Shown one piece after another: positions 22,186 through 36,300 of a stretch of 64,000 nt of DNA. Below the pieces are notes generated by a model. That model was not told the DNA's origin, ran no database searches, and was given only the letters and a program-made list of their open reading frames with translations. Made by a program: the position numbers and the translations under genes. Each line of letters begins with the position of its first letter. Position 1 is the stretch's first letter. The stretch lies in assembly GCA_032622095.1 (NCBI GenBank), contig CP136061.1, positions 83,114,324-83,178,323 on the forward strand, in the 5' to 3' direction. The stretch is from Siphonodentalium dalli. Taxonomy: Eukaryota > Mollusca > Scaphopoda > Gadilida > Siphonodentaliidae.

Positions 22186-22512
22186 ACTTTTGTTTTCGGT
22201 CAGTGGTGGTGTTAATAGATTTGGTTTGGGCGAATATGGGCCCTCTACGTGGTACATGTATATTCCTCGAGATATCGACCGTCTCACGCAATTTCTAATT
22301 CTGTTCAGCAGATTTTCGTTCTGTTTAGCATTATTCCCGCAATTCCGTGCGTACTATGGCCTTCTCGAAAATATAAGATTGTTCATGCATTTCTAATATG
22401 AAGAAATGAATACTTAATATGAATAAAACGCCCAACAAGATTACCCATTAATAAGTACCAAAAATTGTTATACCAATATTTTAAAGACGCTCAATATGCG
22501 GCATGCCATATA
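22186..22512 (+). repeat. X segment of U1
   Basis: Shares the landmark order listed for 826-1202 and ends with GACGCTCAATATG and TATA (22509-22512), the flank of module B. Confidence 0.8.
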
Positions 22513-22970
22513 AGAATCACGGAACTAAATGGTTTCCCATAGGCGACAGTGTTAACGTTTCGGCCAAATTCGCTGAATTGAAGCCTGCAGGCCATACCAG
22601 TGATGTTTACCCAGCTAGATTGACACCAGTTGATCACGAAAATGCAAGAAAAATCATAGGTCATGTGTTTACTTTTTAAAATAAATCCCCAATTGTACGA
22701 CAGGGCTATCTCACAGCCAAATTTGATCTGGAAAATCCCAGATCTACAACAGCTAGTTAAATACATTTCCCGCTCACAAAAATCCGTTCCCCCATTCATT
22801 CACCAGTTTAAATTATTTAGATATTATGTAGAAATCAAATAAACGCGATGTCATCCTTTAATAACGTGTCGCATGTATCAGGTGAAGGTCATTCTTCAGT
22901 TACCTTCACCTTTAGGGTTCCACGGTGTACTCGCTCCCCGACTCTAGAACACATTTAGCTCCCTGATTCC
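22513..22970 (+). mobile_element. B module, first copy (458 bp)
   Basis: B starts (A/G)GAATCACGG and ends CCCTGATTCC, a short inverted repeat (GGAATCA/TGATTCC, extending imperfectly to about 14 bp). It is flanked by TATA. At the upstream X-to-ZNF junction (8893-8899) the two flanks are joined with no B, which marks B as an insertion. It includes a 10-bp-stem hairpin AGGTGAAGGT/ACCTTCACCT. In one frame it reads as a 78-codon peptide broken by one TAA. Confidence 0.75.
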
Positions 22971-25900
22971 TATATATATATATATGTGTGAATAACAGCG
23001 TTTCTTATAGTATTTTATCAAAATATAGACCTTACTGAAATCAAAAATGGATTATATCGAGCAGTAGTGGTTTATTTTTCCAATATGAGGCATCCTGAAA
23101 ATTAGTGTCAATCCTCAAAATAAAGCAAAACAAATTAGCTTTTTTTTCAATTTTACTAGCTAATGCATCTTGTATAACTGAAGTATGTCCTTATATACCA
23201 TAATATTACTAAATTGAAGAGGAAATGTTAATATACATTTTGAGAGGGATATATTGTCCAATTTTAAACCCTTTTCATGCAGAATTTGGCAATTTATAAT
23301 AAATATTTACCAAAATTAACAGAAAAAAAATAAAATATATTTTAATAGCAATGTAAAGCAACCATAAGTCAATTTAAATATCGAAACATTATGATACAAC
23401 ATCAGACACAGCCTCAGGCATGAAATTTTACCAGATGGCAGGGCATACTGTCTGATTAACAAAGCTGCCATGACAGTTTTGCACGACAGTAACTCTAGTG
23501 GTGATGCCATCACCCCCCCCCCCCCCCCCCGACTAGGGGTGGGGCTACGGTCCCAGATAAGGCTACTGGGTGCCGGAAAAGCTTAATTGGGTCAAATGAC
23601 ACATTTTCCCAATGGGGGGGGGGGGGGCTAACACTCCTCAAAATTGTGGGGAGGGGGGGCTTTAGACCCCCTGACCCCCTAATGGTACCTGAAATCCATG
23701 GAAAATTACCAGATTTATCACTTTCTTTACTATCTACATGCGAATCCATGCGTTTCTTCTTTAAATCTGTCCAAAATGTGGTCATTTTCATTTGAAAATA
23801 AGAAAATATGGAAATAACAACTTATCATGGTGAGACGTGAAATTTCGTAAAATTCAAATTTTTCTTATATATATGTATATGTGTGAATAACAGCGTTTCT
23901 TATAGTATTTTATCAAAATATAGACCTTACTGAAATCAAAAATGGATTATATCGAGCAGTAGTGGTTTATTTTTCCAATATGAGGCATCCTGAAAATTAG
24001 TGTCAATCCTCAAAATAAAGCAAAACAAATTAGCTTTTTTTTCAATTTTACTAGCTAATGCATCTTGTATAACTGAAGTATGTCCTTATATACCATAATA
24101 TTACTAAATTGAAGAGGAAATGTTAATATACATTTTGAGAGGGATATATTGTCCAATTTTAAACCCTTTTCATGCAGAATTTGGCAATTTATAATAAATA
24201 TTTACCAAAATTAACAGAAAAAAAATAAAATATATTTTAATAGCAATGTAAAGCAACCATAAGTCAATTTAAATATCGAAACATTATGATACAACATCAG
24301 ACACAGCCTCAGGCATGAAATTTTACCAGATGGCAGGGCATACTGTCTGATTAACAAAGCTGCCATGACAGTTTTGCACGACAGTAACTCTAGTGGTGAT
24401 GCCATCACCCCCCCCCCCCCCCGACTTGGGGTGGGGCTACGGTCCCAGATAAGGCTACTGGGTGCCGGAAAAGCTTAATTGGGTCAAATGACACATTTTC
24501 CCAATGGGGGGGGGGGGGGGCTAACACTCCTCAAAATTGTGGGGAGGGGGGGCTTTAGACCCCCTGACCCCCTAATGGTACCTGAAATCCATGGAAAATT
24601 ACCAGATTTATCACTTTCTTTACTATCTACATGCGAATCCATGCGTTTCTTCTTTAAATCTGTCCAAAATGTGGTCATTTTCATTTGAAAATAAGAAAAT
24701 ATGGAAATAACAACTTATCATGGTGAGACGTGAAATTTCGTAAAATTCAAATTTTTCTTATATATATGTATATGTGTGAATAACAGCGTTTCTTATAGTA
24801 TTTTATCAAAATATAGACCTTACTGAAATCAAAAATGGATTATATCGAGCAGTAGTGGTTTATTTTTCCAATATGAGGCATCCTGAAAATTAGTGTCAAT
24901 CCTCAAAATAAAGCAAAACAAATTAGCTTTTTTTTCAATTTTACTAGCTAATGCATCTTGTATAACTGAAGTATGTCCTTATATACCATAATATTACTAA
25001 ATTGAAGAGGAAATGTTAATATACATTTTGAGAGGGATATATTGTCCAATTTTAAACCCTTTTCATGCAGAATTTGGCAATTTATAATAAATATTTACCA
25101 AAATTAACAGAAAAAAAATAAAATATATTTTAATAGCAATGTAAAGCAACCATAAGTCAATTTAAATATCGAAACATTATGATACAACATCAGACACAGC
25201 CTCAGGCATGAAATTTTACCAGATGGCAGGGCATACTGTCTGATTAACAAAGCTGCCATGACAGTTTTGCACGACAGTAACTCTAGTGGTGATGCCATCA
25301 CCCCCCCCCAGTGTTCGCGCTGTCGGTAGCCAAATTAGCCAATGGCTAATATTTTTCGAATTTGGCTAATAAAAATATCATTTGGCTAAACTTTTGGCTA
25401 AACTTTTTTTGAACCCAAATGGAGACTGAAAGAATGGAGCCAGAAAGCTAATTAATAAAAGCGCTCAATAGATCGACATTCAAGACGAAGTTAGGTGACG
25501 AAAGTATTTCATTATTTTCGTACAAAGGGAAACCCGATCGACAACTCTATCAACCAAGCGATCACAAAGTTATATTCAATCATCTTTAGTTTTCACAAGA
25601 CGGACATTCAAAGACGCACGAACATTAAACCGACCGTGGTTGAATTATGACAATGTGAAGAAAGCAATGTTTTGTAAAGTGCATTGACGCCGGTATATAA
25701 GCAATTTGTTCGTAACAGGCTGTTTTAATCTGGAGAAAGATTACGTCACTCTGCACGAAGCAGCATAAGGTCATTATTATTTTTTACATTTAATCCCCTA
25801 ATCCCCAATTCAGCCCATTGTCTGTCTGGTCACTCACGGCGCGCCTGCACAATGCATGTTTATGATGACATTGTATTTAAGACGGTCGAGGTTTATGAGC

Positions 25901-28900
25901 ACCAAGTGTAAGACAAAAGCTTAATCAGCCAATGTGAATCACGACATATATTTTGTGGCTATTTGTCGTCAATACCGATACAGTCAAAATAATATGCATG
26001 CTTTTATGACAGATAGTAATTTGATAATGGCGTAACAATATTAAGTTATTAATTTCCAGATGTCACTTAGATATTTTCGCAAGGATAAATATTTAATGAT
26101 TTAAAAAAAAACATATTGATATAAAACAAAAAAATAATGACATTAAGAAGGACAATCCCGGGTTACCAATCACTCTTTCACATAAAGATTAATAAATTTT
26201 TAATAAATGATATATAGCAAAATACTTCTAGTTCATCAAAATTATTTAAATTATTGTGTATTTTACCTGTGTCTGTTAGATTTTACGTTTTAGTCATTAA
26301 TTGTGAACCGACCAGAAAACGGTGATTAAATTTGGCCAAAGTTTTTTTTAATTTGGCCAAAAAACATTTGGCTAAAGTTTTTTTCATTTGGCTAATAACA
26401 TTTTCATTTGGCTAAACTTTTGGCTAAAGTTTTTTTCGGTCCAGCGCGAACACTGCCCCCCCCCCCCCCGACTTGGGGTGGGGCTACGGTCCCAGATAAG
26501 GCTACTGGGTGCCGGAAAAGCTTAATTGGGTCAAATGACACATTTTCCCAATGGGGGGGGGGGGGGGGGGGCTAACACTCCTCAAAATTGTGGGGAGGGG
26601 GGGGCTTTAGACCCCCTGACCCCCTAATGGTACCTGAAATCCATGGAAAATTACCAGATTTATCACTTTCTTTACTATCTACAGGCGAATCCATGCGTTT
26701 CTTCTTTAAATCTGTCCAAAATGTGGTCATTTTCATTTGAAAATAAGAAAATATGGAAATAACAACTTATCATGGTGAGACGTGAAATTTCGTAAAATTC
26801 AAATTTTTCTTATATATATGTATATGTGTGAATAACAGCGTTTCTTATAGTATTTTATCAAATATAGACCTTACTGAAATCAAAAATGGATTATATCGAG
26901 CAGTAGTGGTTTATTTTTCCAATATGAGGCATCCTGAAAATTAGTGTCAATCCTCAAAATAAAGCAAAACAAATTAGCTTTTTTTTCAATTTTACTAGCT
27001 AATGCATCTTGTATAACTGAAGTATGTCCTTATATACCATAATATTACTAAATTGAAGAGGAAATGTTAATATACATTTTGAGAGGGATATATTGTCCAA
27101 TTTTAAACCCTTTTCATGCAGAATTTGGCAATTTATAATAAATATTTACCAAAATTAACAGAAAAAAAATAAAATATATTTGAATAGCAATGTAAAGCAA
27201 CCATAAGTCAATTTAAATATCGAAACATTATGATACAACATCAGACACAGCCTCAGGCATGAAATTTTACCAGATGGCAGGGCATACTGTCTGATTAACA
27301 AAGCTGCCATGACAGTTTTGCACGACAGTAACTCTAGTGGTGATGCCATCACCCCCCCCCCCCCCGACTTGGGGTGGGGCTACGGTCCCAGATAAGGCTA
27401 CTGGGTGCCGGAAAAGCTTAATTGGGTCAAATGACACATTTTCCCAATGGGGGGGGGGGGGGCTAACACTCCTCAAAATTGTGGGGAGGGGGGGCTTTAG
27501 ACCCCCTGACCCCCTAATGGTACCTGAAATCCATGGAAAATTACCAGATTTATCACTTTCTTTACTATCTACAGGCGAATCCATGCGTTTCTTCTTTAAA
27601 TCTGTCCAAAATGTGGTCATTTTCATTTGAAAATAAGAAAATATGGAAATAACAACTTATCATGGTGAGACGTGAAATTTCGTAAAATTCAAATTTTTCT
27701 TATATATATGTATATGTGTGAATAACAGCGTTTCTTATAGTATTTTATCAAAATATAGACCTTACTGAAATCAAAAATGGATTATATCGAGCAGTAGTGG
27801 TTTATTTTTCCAATATGAGGCATCCTGAAAATTAGTGTCAATCCTCAAAATAAAGCAAAACAAATTAGCTTTTTTTTCAATTTTACTAGCTAATGCATCT
27901 TGTATAACTGAAGTATGTCCTTATATACCATAATATTACTAAATTGAAGAGGAAATGTTAATATACATTTTGAGAGGGATATATTGTCCAATTTTAAACC
28001 CTTTTCATGCAGAATTTGGCAATTTATAATAAATATTTACCAAAATTAACAGAAAAAAAATAAAATATATTTGAATAGCAATGTAAAGCAACCATAAGTC
28101 AATTTAAATATCGAAACATTATGATACAACATCAGACACAGCCTCAGGCATGAAATTTTACCAGATGGCAGGGCATACTGTCTGATTAACAAAGCTGCCA
28201 TGACAGTTTTGCACGACAGTAACTCTAGTGGTGATGCCATCACCCCCCCCCCCCCGACTTGGGGTGGGGCTACGGTCCCAGATAAGGCTACTGGGTGCCG
28301 GAAAAGCTTAATTGGGTCAAATGACACATTTTCCCAATGGGGGGGGGGGGCTAACACTCCTCAAAATTGTGGGGAGGGGGGGCTTTAGACCCCCTGACCC
28401 CCTAATGGTACCTGAAATCCATGGAAAATTACCAGATTTATCACTTTCTTTACTATCTACAGGCGAATCCATGCGTTTCTTCTTTAAATCTGTCCAAAAT
28501 GTGGTCATTTTCATTTGAAAATAAGAAAATATGGAAATAACAACTTATCATGGTGAGACGTGAAATTTCGTAAAATTCAAATTTTTCTTATATATATGTA
28601 TATGTGTGAATAACAGCGTTTCTTATAGTATTTTATCAAAATATAGACCTTACTGAAATCAAAAATGGATTATATCGAGCAGTAGTGGTTTATTTTTCCA
28701 ATATGAGGCATCCTGAAAATTAGTGTCAATCCTCAAAATAAAGCAAAACAAATTAGCTTTTTTTTCAATTTTACTAGCTAATGCATCTTGTATAACTGAA
28801 GTATGTCCTTATATACCATAATATTACTAAATTGAAGAGGAAATGTTAATATACATTTTGAGAGGGATATATTGTCCAATTTTAAACCCTTTTCATGCAG

Positions 28901-30369
28901 AATTTGGCAATTTATAATAAATATTTACCAAAATTAACAGAAAAAAAATAAAATATATTTGAATAGCAATGTAAAGCAACCATAAGTCAATTTAAATATC
29001 GAAACATTATGATACAACATCAGACACAGCCTCAGGCATGAAATTTTACCAGATGGCAGGGCATACTGTCTGATTAACAAAGCTGCCATGACAGTTTTGC
29101 ACGACAGTAACTCTAGTGGTGATGCCATCACCCCCCCCCCCCGACTTGGGGTGTGGCTACGGTCCCAGATAAGGCTACTGGGTGCCGGAAAAGCTTAATT
29201 GGGTCAAATGACACATTTTCCCAATGGGGGGGGGGGGGGGGGGCTAACACTCCTCAAAATTGTGGGGAGGGGGGGCTTTAGACCCCCTGACCCCCTAATG
29301 GTACCTGAAATCCATGGAAAATTACCAGATTTATCACTTTCTTTACTATCTACAGGCGAATCCATGCGTTTCTTCTTTAAATCTGTCCAAAATGTGGTCA
29401 TTTTCATTTGAAAATAAGAAAATATGGAAATAACAACTTATCATGGTGAGACGTGAAATTTCGTAAAATTCAAATTTTTCTTATATATATGTATATGTGT
29501 GAATAACAGCGTTTCTTATAGTATTTTATCAAAATATAGACCTTACTGAAATCAAAAATGGATTATATCGAGCAGTAGTGGTTTATTTTTCCAATATGAG
29601 GCATCCTGAAAATTAGTGTCAATCCTCAAAATAAAGCAAAACAAATTAGCTTTTTTTTCAATTTTACTAGCTAATGCATCTTGTATAACTGAAGTATGTC
29701 CTTATATACCATAATATTACTAAATTGAAGAGGAAATGTTAATATACATTTTGAGAGGGATATATTGTCCAATTTTAAACCCTTTTCATGCAGAATTTGG
29801 CAATTTATAATAAATATTTACCAAAATTAACAGAAAAAAAATAAAATATATTTGAATAGCAATGTAAAGCAACCATAAGTCAATTTAAATATCGAAACAT
29901 TATGATACAACATCAGACACAGCCTCAGGCATGAAATTTTACCAGATGGCAGGGCATACTGTCTGATTAACAAAGCTGCCATGACAGTTTTGCACGACAG
30001 TAACTCTAGTGGTGATGCCATCACCCCCCCCCCGACTTGGGGTGGGGCTACGGTCCCAGATAAGGCTACTGGGTGCCGGAAAAGCTTAATTGGGTCAAAT
30101 GACACATTTTCCCAATGGGGGGGGGGGCTAACACTCCTCAAAATTGTGGGGAGGGGGGGCTTTAGACCCCCTGACCCCCTAATGGTACCTGAAATCCATG
30201 GAAAATTACCAGATTTATCACTTTCTTTACTATCTACAGGCGAATCCATGCGTTTCTTCTTTAAATCTGTCCAAAATGTGGTCATTTTCATTTGAAAATA
30301 AGAAAATATGGAAATAACAACTTATCATGGTGAGACGTGAAATTTCGTAAAATTCAAATTTTTCTTATA
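22971..30369 (+). repeat. Seven tandem A modules (about 890 bp each)
   Basis: Units share GTGTGAATAACAGCGTTTCT at 22986, 23881, 24774, then (unit 3 split by a transposon) about 26826 and at 888-893-bp steps to 29500. Each runs from a TATA microsatellite to AATTTTTCTTATA. Each contains a poly-C run after GATGCCATCA (10-18 bases) and a poly-G run after CCCAAT (11-19 bases). Units 1-2 differ from 3-7 at a few fixed sites. Short frames on both strands recur in every unit only because the units are homogenised. Confidence 0.95.
25309..26455. mobile_element. hAT-like non-autonomous transposon, copy 2
   Basis: It has the same length (1147 bp) and, in every stretch I compared, the same sequence as 14727-15873. 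It is inserted in the poly-C run of the third A module, so its 8-bp target duplication is CCCCCCCC (25301-25308 and 26456-26463). Identity to copy 1 implies very recent movement of one or both copies, or gene conversion. Confidence 0.92.
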
Positions 30370-33300
30370 GGAATCACGGAACTAAATGGTTTCCCATAGG
30401 CGACAGTGTTAACGTTTCGGCCAAATTCGCTGAATTGAAGCCTGCAGGCCATACCAGTGATGTTTACCCAGCTAGATTGACACCAGTTGATCACGAAAAT
30501 GCAAGAAAAATCATAGGTCATGTGTTTACTTTTTAAAATAAATCCCCAATTGTACGACAGGGCTATCTCACAGCCAAATTTGATCTGGAAAATCCCAGAT
30601 CTACAACAGCTAGTTAAATACATTTCCCGCTCACAAAAATCCGTTCCCCCATTCATTCACCAGTTTAAATTATTTAGATATTATGTAGAAATCAAATAAA
30701 CGCGATGTCATCCTTTAATAACGTGTCGCATGTATCAGGTGAAGGTCATTCTTCAGTTACCTTCACCTTTAGGGTTCCACGGTGTACTCGCTCCCCGACT
30801 CTAGAACACATTTAGCTCCCTGATTCCTATATATATATATATGTGTGAATAACAGCGTTTCTTATAGTATTTTATCAAAATATAGACCTTACTGAAATCA
30901 AAAATGGATTATATCGAGCAGTAGTGGTTTATTTTTCCAATATGAGGCATCCTGAAAATTAGTGTCAATCCTCAAAATAAAGCAAAACAAATTAGCTTTT
31001 TTTTCAATTTTACTAGCTAATGCATCTTGTATAACTGAAGTATGTCCTTATATACCATAATATTACTAAATTGAAGAGGAAATGTTAATATACATTTTGA
31101 GAGGGATATATTGTCCAATTTTAAACCCTTTTCATGCAGAATTTGGCAATTTATAATAAATATTTACCAAAATTAACAGAAAAAAAATAAAATATATTTT
31201 AATAGCAATGTAAAGCAACCATAAGTCAATTTAAATATCGAAACATTATGATACAACATCAGACACAGCCTCAGGCATGAAATTTTACCAGATGGCAGGG
31301 CATACTGTCTGATTAACAAAGCTGCCATGACAGTTTTGCACGACATTAACTCTAGTGGTGATGCCATCACCCCCCCCCCGACTAGGGGTGGGGCTACGGT
31401 CCCAGATAAGGCTACTGGGTGCCGGAAAAGCTTAATTGGGTCAAATGACACATTTTCCCAATGGGGGGGGGGCTAACACTCCTCAAAATTGTGGGGAGGG
31501 GGGCTTTAGACCCCCTGACCCCCTAATGGTACCTGAAATCCATGGAAAATTACCAGATTTATCACTTTCTTTACTATCTACAGGCGAATCCATGCGTTTC
31601 TTCTTTAAATCTGTCCAAAATGTGGTCATTTTCATTTGAAAATAAGAAAATATGGAAATAACAACTTATCATGGTGAGACGTGAAATTTCGTAAAATTCA
31701 AATTTTTCTTATAGGAATCACGGAACTAAATGGTTTCCCATAGGCGACAGTGTTAACGTTTCGGCCAAATTCGCTGAATTGAAGCCTGCAGGCCATACCA
31801 GTGATGTTTACCCAGCTAGATTGACACCAGTTGATCACGAAAATGCAAGAAAAATCATAGGTCATGTGTTTACTTTTTAAAATAAATCCCCAATTGTACG
31901 ACAGGGCTATCTCACAGCCAAATTTGATCTGGAAAATCCCAGATCTACAACAGCTAGTTAAATACATTTCCCGCTCACAAAAATCCGTTCCCCCATTCAT
32001 TCACCAGTTTAAATTATTTAGATATTATGTAGAAATCAAATAAACGCGATGTCATCCTTTAATAACGTGTCGCATGTATCAGGTGAAGGTCATTCTTCAG
32101 TTACCTTCACCTTTAGGGTTCCACGGTGTACTCGCTCCCCGACTCTAGAACACATTTAGCTCCCTGATTCCTATATATATATATATGTGTGAATAACAGC
32201 GTTTCTTATAGTATTTTATCAAAATATAGACCTTACTGAAATCAAAAATGGATTATATCGAGCAGTAGTGGTTTATTTTTCCAATATGAGGCATCCTGAA
32301 AATTAGTGTCAATCCTCAAAATAAAGCAAAACAAATTAGCTTTTTTTTCAATTTTACTAGCTAATGCATCTTGTATAACTGAAGTATGTCCTTATATACC
32401 ATAATATTACTAAATTGAAGAGGAAATGTTAATATACATTTTGAGAGGGATATATTATCCAATTTTAAACCCTTTTCATGCAGAATTTGGCAATTTATAA
32501 TAAATATTTACCAAAATTAACAGAAAAAAAATAAAATATATTTTAATAGCAATGTAAAGCAACCATAAGTCAATTTAAATATCGAAACATTATGATACAA
32601 CATCAGACACAGCCTCAGGCATGAAATTTTACCAGATGGCAGGGCATACTGTCTGATTAACAAAGCTGCCATGACAGTTTTGCACGACATTAACTCTAGT
32701 GGTGATGCCATCACCCCCCCCCCCCGACTAGGGGTGGGGCTACGGTCCCAGATAAGGCTACTGGGTGCCGGAAAAGCTTAATTGGGTCAAATGACACATT
32801 TTCCCAATGGGGGGGGGGGGGGCTAACACTCCTCAAAATTGTGGGGAGGGGGGCTTTAGACCCCCTGACCCCCTAATGGTACCTGAAATCCATGGAAAAT
32901 TACCAGATTTATCACTTTCTTTACTATCTACAGGCGAATCCATGCGTTTCTTCTTTAAATCTGTCCAAAATGTGGTCATTTTCATTTGAAAATAAGAAAA
33001 TATGGAAATAACAACTTATCACGGTGAGACGTGAAATTTCGTAAAATTCAAATTTTTCTTATAGGAATCACGGAACTAAATGGTTTCCCATAGGCGACAG
33101 TGTTAACGTTTCGGCCAAATTCGCTGAATTGAAGCCTGCAGGCCATACCAGTGATGTTTACCCAGCTAGATTGACACCAGTTGATCACGAAAATGCAAGA
33201 AAAATCATAGGTCATGTGTTTACTTTTTAAAATAAATCCCCAATTGTACGACAGGGCTATCTCACAGCCAAATTTGATCTGGAAAATCCCAGATCTACAA

Positions 33301-36300
33301 CAGCTAGTTAAATACATTTCCCGCTCACAAAAATCCGTTCCCTCATTCATTCACCAGTTTAAATTATTTAGATATTATGTAGAAATCAAATAAACGCGAT
33401 GTCATCCTTTAATAACGTGTCGCATGTATCAGGTGAAGGTCATTCTTCAGTTACCTTCACCTTTAGGGTTCCACGGTGTACTCGCTCCCCGACTCTAGAA
33501 CACATTTAGCTCCCTGATTCCTATATATATGTATATGTGTGAATAACAGCGTTTCTTATAGTATTTTATCAAAATATAGACCTTACTGAAATCAAAAATG
33601 GATTATATCGAGCAGTAGTGGTTTATTTTTCCAATATGAGGCATCCTGAAAATTAGTGTCAATCCTCAAAATAAAGCAAAACAAATTAGCTTTTTTTTCA
33701 ATTTTACTAGCTAATGCATCTTGTATAACTGAAGTATGTCCTTATATACCATAATATTACTAAATTGAAGAGGAAATGTTAATATACATTTTGAGAGGGA
33801 TATATTGTCCAATTTTAAACCCTTTTCATGCAGAATTTGGCAATTTATAATAAATATTTACCAAAATTAACAGAAAAAAAATAAAATATATTTTAATAGC
33901 AATGTAAAGCAACCATAAGTCAATTTAAATATCGAAACATTATGATACAACATCAGACACAGCCTCAGGCATGAAATTTTACCAGATGGCAGGGCATACT
34001 GTCTGATTAACAAAGCTGCCATGACAGTTTTGCACGACATTAACTCTAGTGGTGATGCCATCACCCCCCCCCCCCGACTAGGGGTGGGGCTACGGTCCCA
34101 GATAAGGCTACTGGGTGCCGGAAAAGCTTAATTGGGTCAAATGACACATTTTCCCAATGGGGGGGGGGCTAACACTCCTCAAAATTGTGGGGAGGGGGGC
34201 TTTAGACCCCCTGACCCCCTAATGGTACCTGAAATCCATGGAAAATTACCAGATTTATCACTTTCTTTACTATCTACAGGCGAATCCATGCGTTTCTTCT
34301 TTAAATCTGTCCAAAATGTGGTCATTTTCATTTGAAAATAAGAAAATATGGAAATAACAACTTATCATGGTGAGACGTGAAATTTCGTAAAATTCAAATT
34401 TTTCTTATAGGAATCACGGAACTAAATGGTTTCCCATAGGCGACAGTGTTAACGTTTCGGCCAAATTCGCTGAATTGAAGCCTGCAGGCCATACCAGTGA
34501 TGTTTACCCAGCTAGATTGACACCAGTTGATCACGAAAATGCAAGAAAAATCATAGGTCATGTGTTTACTTTTTAAAATAAATCCCCAATTGTACGACAG
34601 GGCTATCTCACAGCCAAATTTGATCTGGAAAATCCCAGATCTACAACAGCTAGTTAAATACATTTCCCGCTCACAAAAATCCGTTCCCTCATTCATTCAC
34701 CAGTTTAAATTATTTAGATATTATGTAGAAATCAAATAAACGCGATGTCATCCTTTAATAACGTGTCGCATGTATCAGGTGAAGGTCATTCTTCAGTTAC
34801 CTTCACCTTTAGGGTTCCACGGTGTACTCGCTCCCCGACTCTAGAACACATTTAGCTCCCTGATTCCTATATATATATATATGTGTGAATAACAGCGTTT
34901 CTTATAGTATTTTATCAAAATATAGACCTTACTGAAATCAAAAATGGATTATATCGAGCAGTAGTGGTTTATTTTTCCAATATGAGGCATCCTGAAAATT
35001 AGTGTCAATCCTCAAAATAAAGCAAAACAAATTAGCTTTTTTTTCAATTTTACTAGCTAATGCATCTTGTATAACTGAAGTATGTCCTTATATACCATAA
35101 TATTACTAAATTGAAGAGGAAATGTTAATATACATTTTGAGAGGGATATATTATCCAATTTTAAACCCTTTTCATGCAGAATTTGGCAATTTATAATAAA
35201 TATTTACCAAAATTAACAGAAAAAAAATAAAATATATTTTAATAGCAATGTAAAGCAACCATAAGTCAATTTAAATATCGAAACATTATGATACAACATC
35301 AGACACAGCCTCAGGCATGAAATTTTACCAGATGGCAGGGCATACTGTCTGATTAACAAAGCTGCCATGACAGTTTTGCACGACATTAACTCTAGTGGTG
35401 ATGCCATCACCCCCCCCCCCCGACTAGGGGTGGGGCTACGGTCCCAGATAAGGCTACTGGGTGCCGGAAAAGCTTAATTGGGTCAAATGACACATTTTCC
35501 CAATGGGGGGGGGGGGGCTAACACTCCTCAAAATTGTGGGGAGGGGGGCTTTAGACCCCCTGACCCCCTAATGGTACCTGAAATCCATGGAAAATTACCA
35601 GATTTATCACTTTCTTTACTATCTACAGGCGAATCCATGCGTTTCTTCTTTAAATCTGTCCAAAATGTGGTCATTTTCATTTGAAAATAAGAAAATATGG
35701 AAATAACAACTTATCACGGTGAGACGTGAAATTTCGTAAAATTCAAATTTTTCTTATAGGAATCACGGAACTAAATGGTTTCCCATAGGCGACAGTGTTA
35801 ACGTTTCGGCCAAATTCGCTGAATTGAAGCCTGCAGGCCATACCAGTGATGTTTACCCAGCTAGATTGACACCAGTTGATCACGAAAATGCAAGAAAAAT
35901 CATAGGTCATGTGTTTACTTTTTAAAATAAATCCCCAATTGTACGACAGGGCTATCTCACAGCCAAATTTGATCTGGAAAATCCCAGATCTACAACAGCT
36001 AGTTAAATACATTTCCCGCTCACAAAAATCCGTTCCCTCATTCATTCACCAGTTTAAATTATTTAGATATTATGTAGAAATCAAATAAACGCGATGTCAT
36101 CCTTTAATAACGTGTCGCATGTATCAGGTGAAGGTCATTCTTCAGTTACCTTCACCTTTAGGGTTCCACGGTGTACTCGCTCCCCGACTCTAGAACACAT
36201 TTAGCTCCCTGATTCCTATATATATGTATATGTGTGAATAACAGCGTTTCTTATAGTATTTTATCAAAATATAGACCTTACTGAAATCAAAAATGGATTA

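Noticed and set aside
23316-23513. 65-codon hydrophobic minus-strand frame repeated in nearly every A module
   Set aside because: It recurs because modules are homogenised. It starts at the poly-C edge, is split or extended by tract length, and has no family signature.
24479-24688. Plus-strand frames across the poly-G tract ending SVQNVVIFI
   Set aside because: The frame changes with poly-G length between units, and the composition follows the homopolymer. No coding support.
30354-30656. 100-codon minus-strand frame in each B module
   Set aside because: It lies antisense to the more protein-like plus frame and runs into module A, so its end depends on the array junction.
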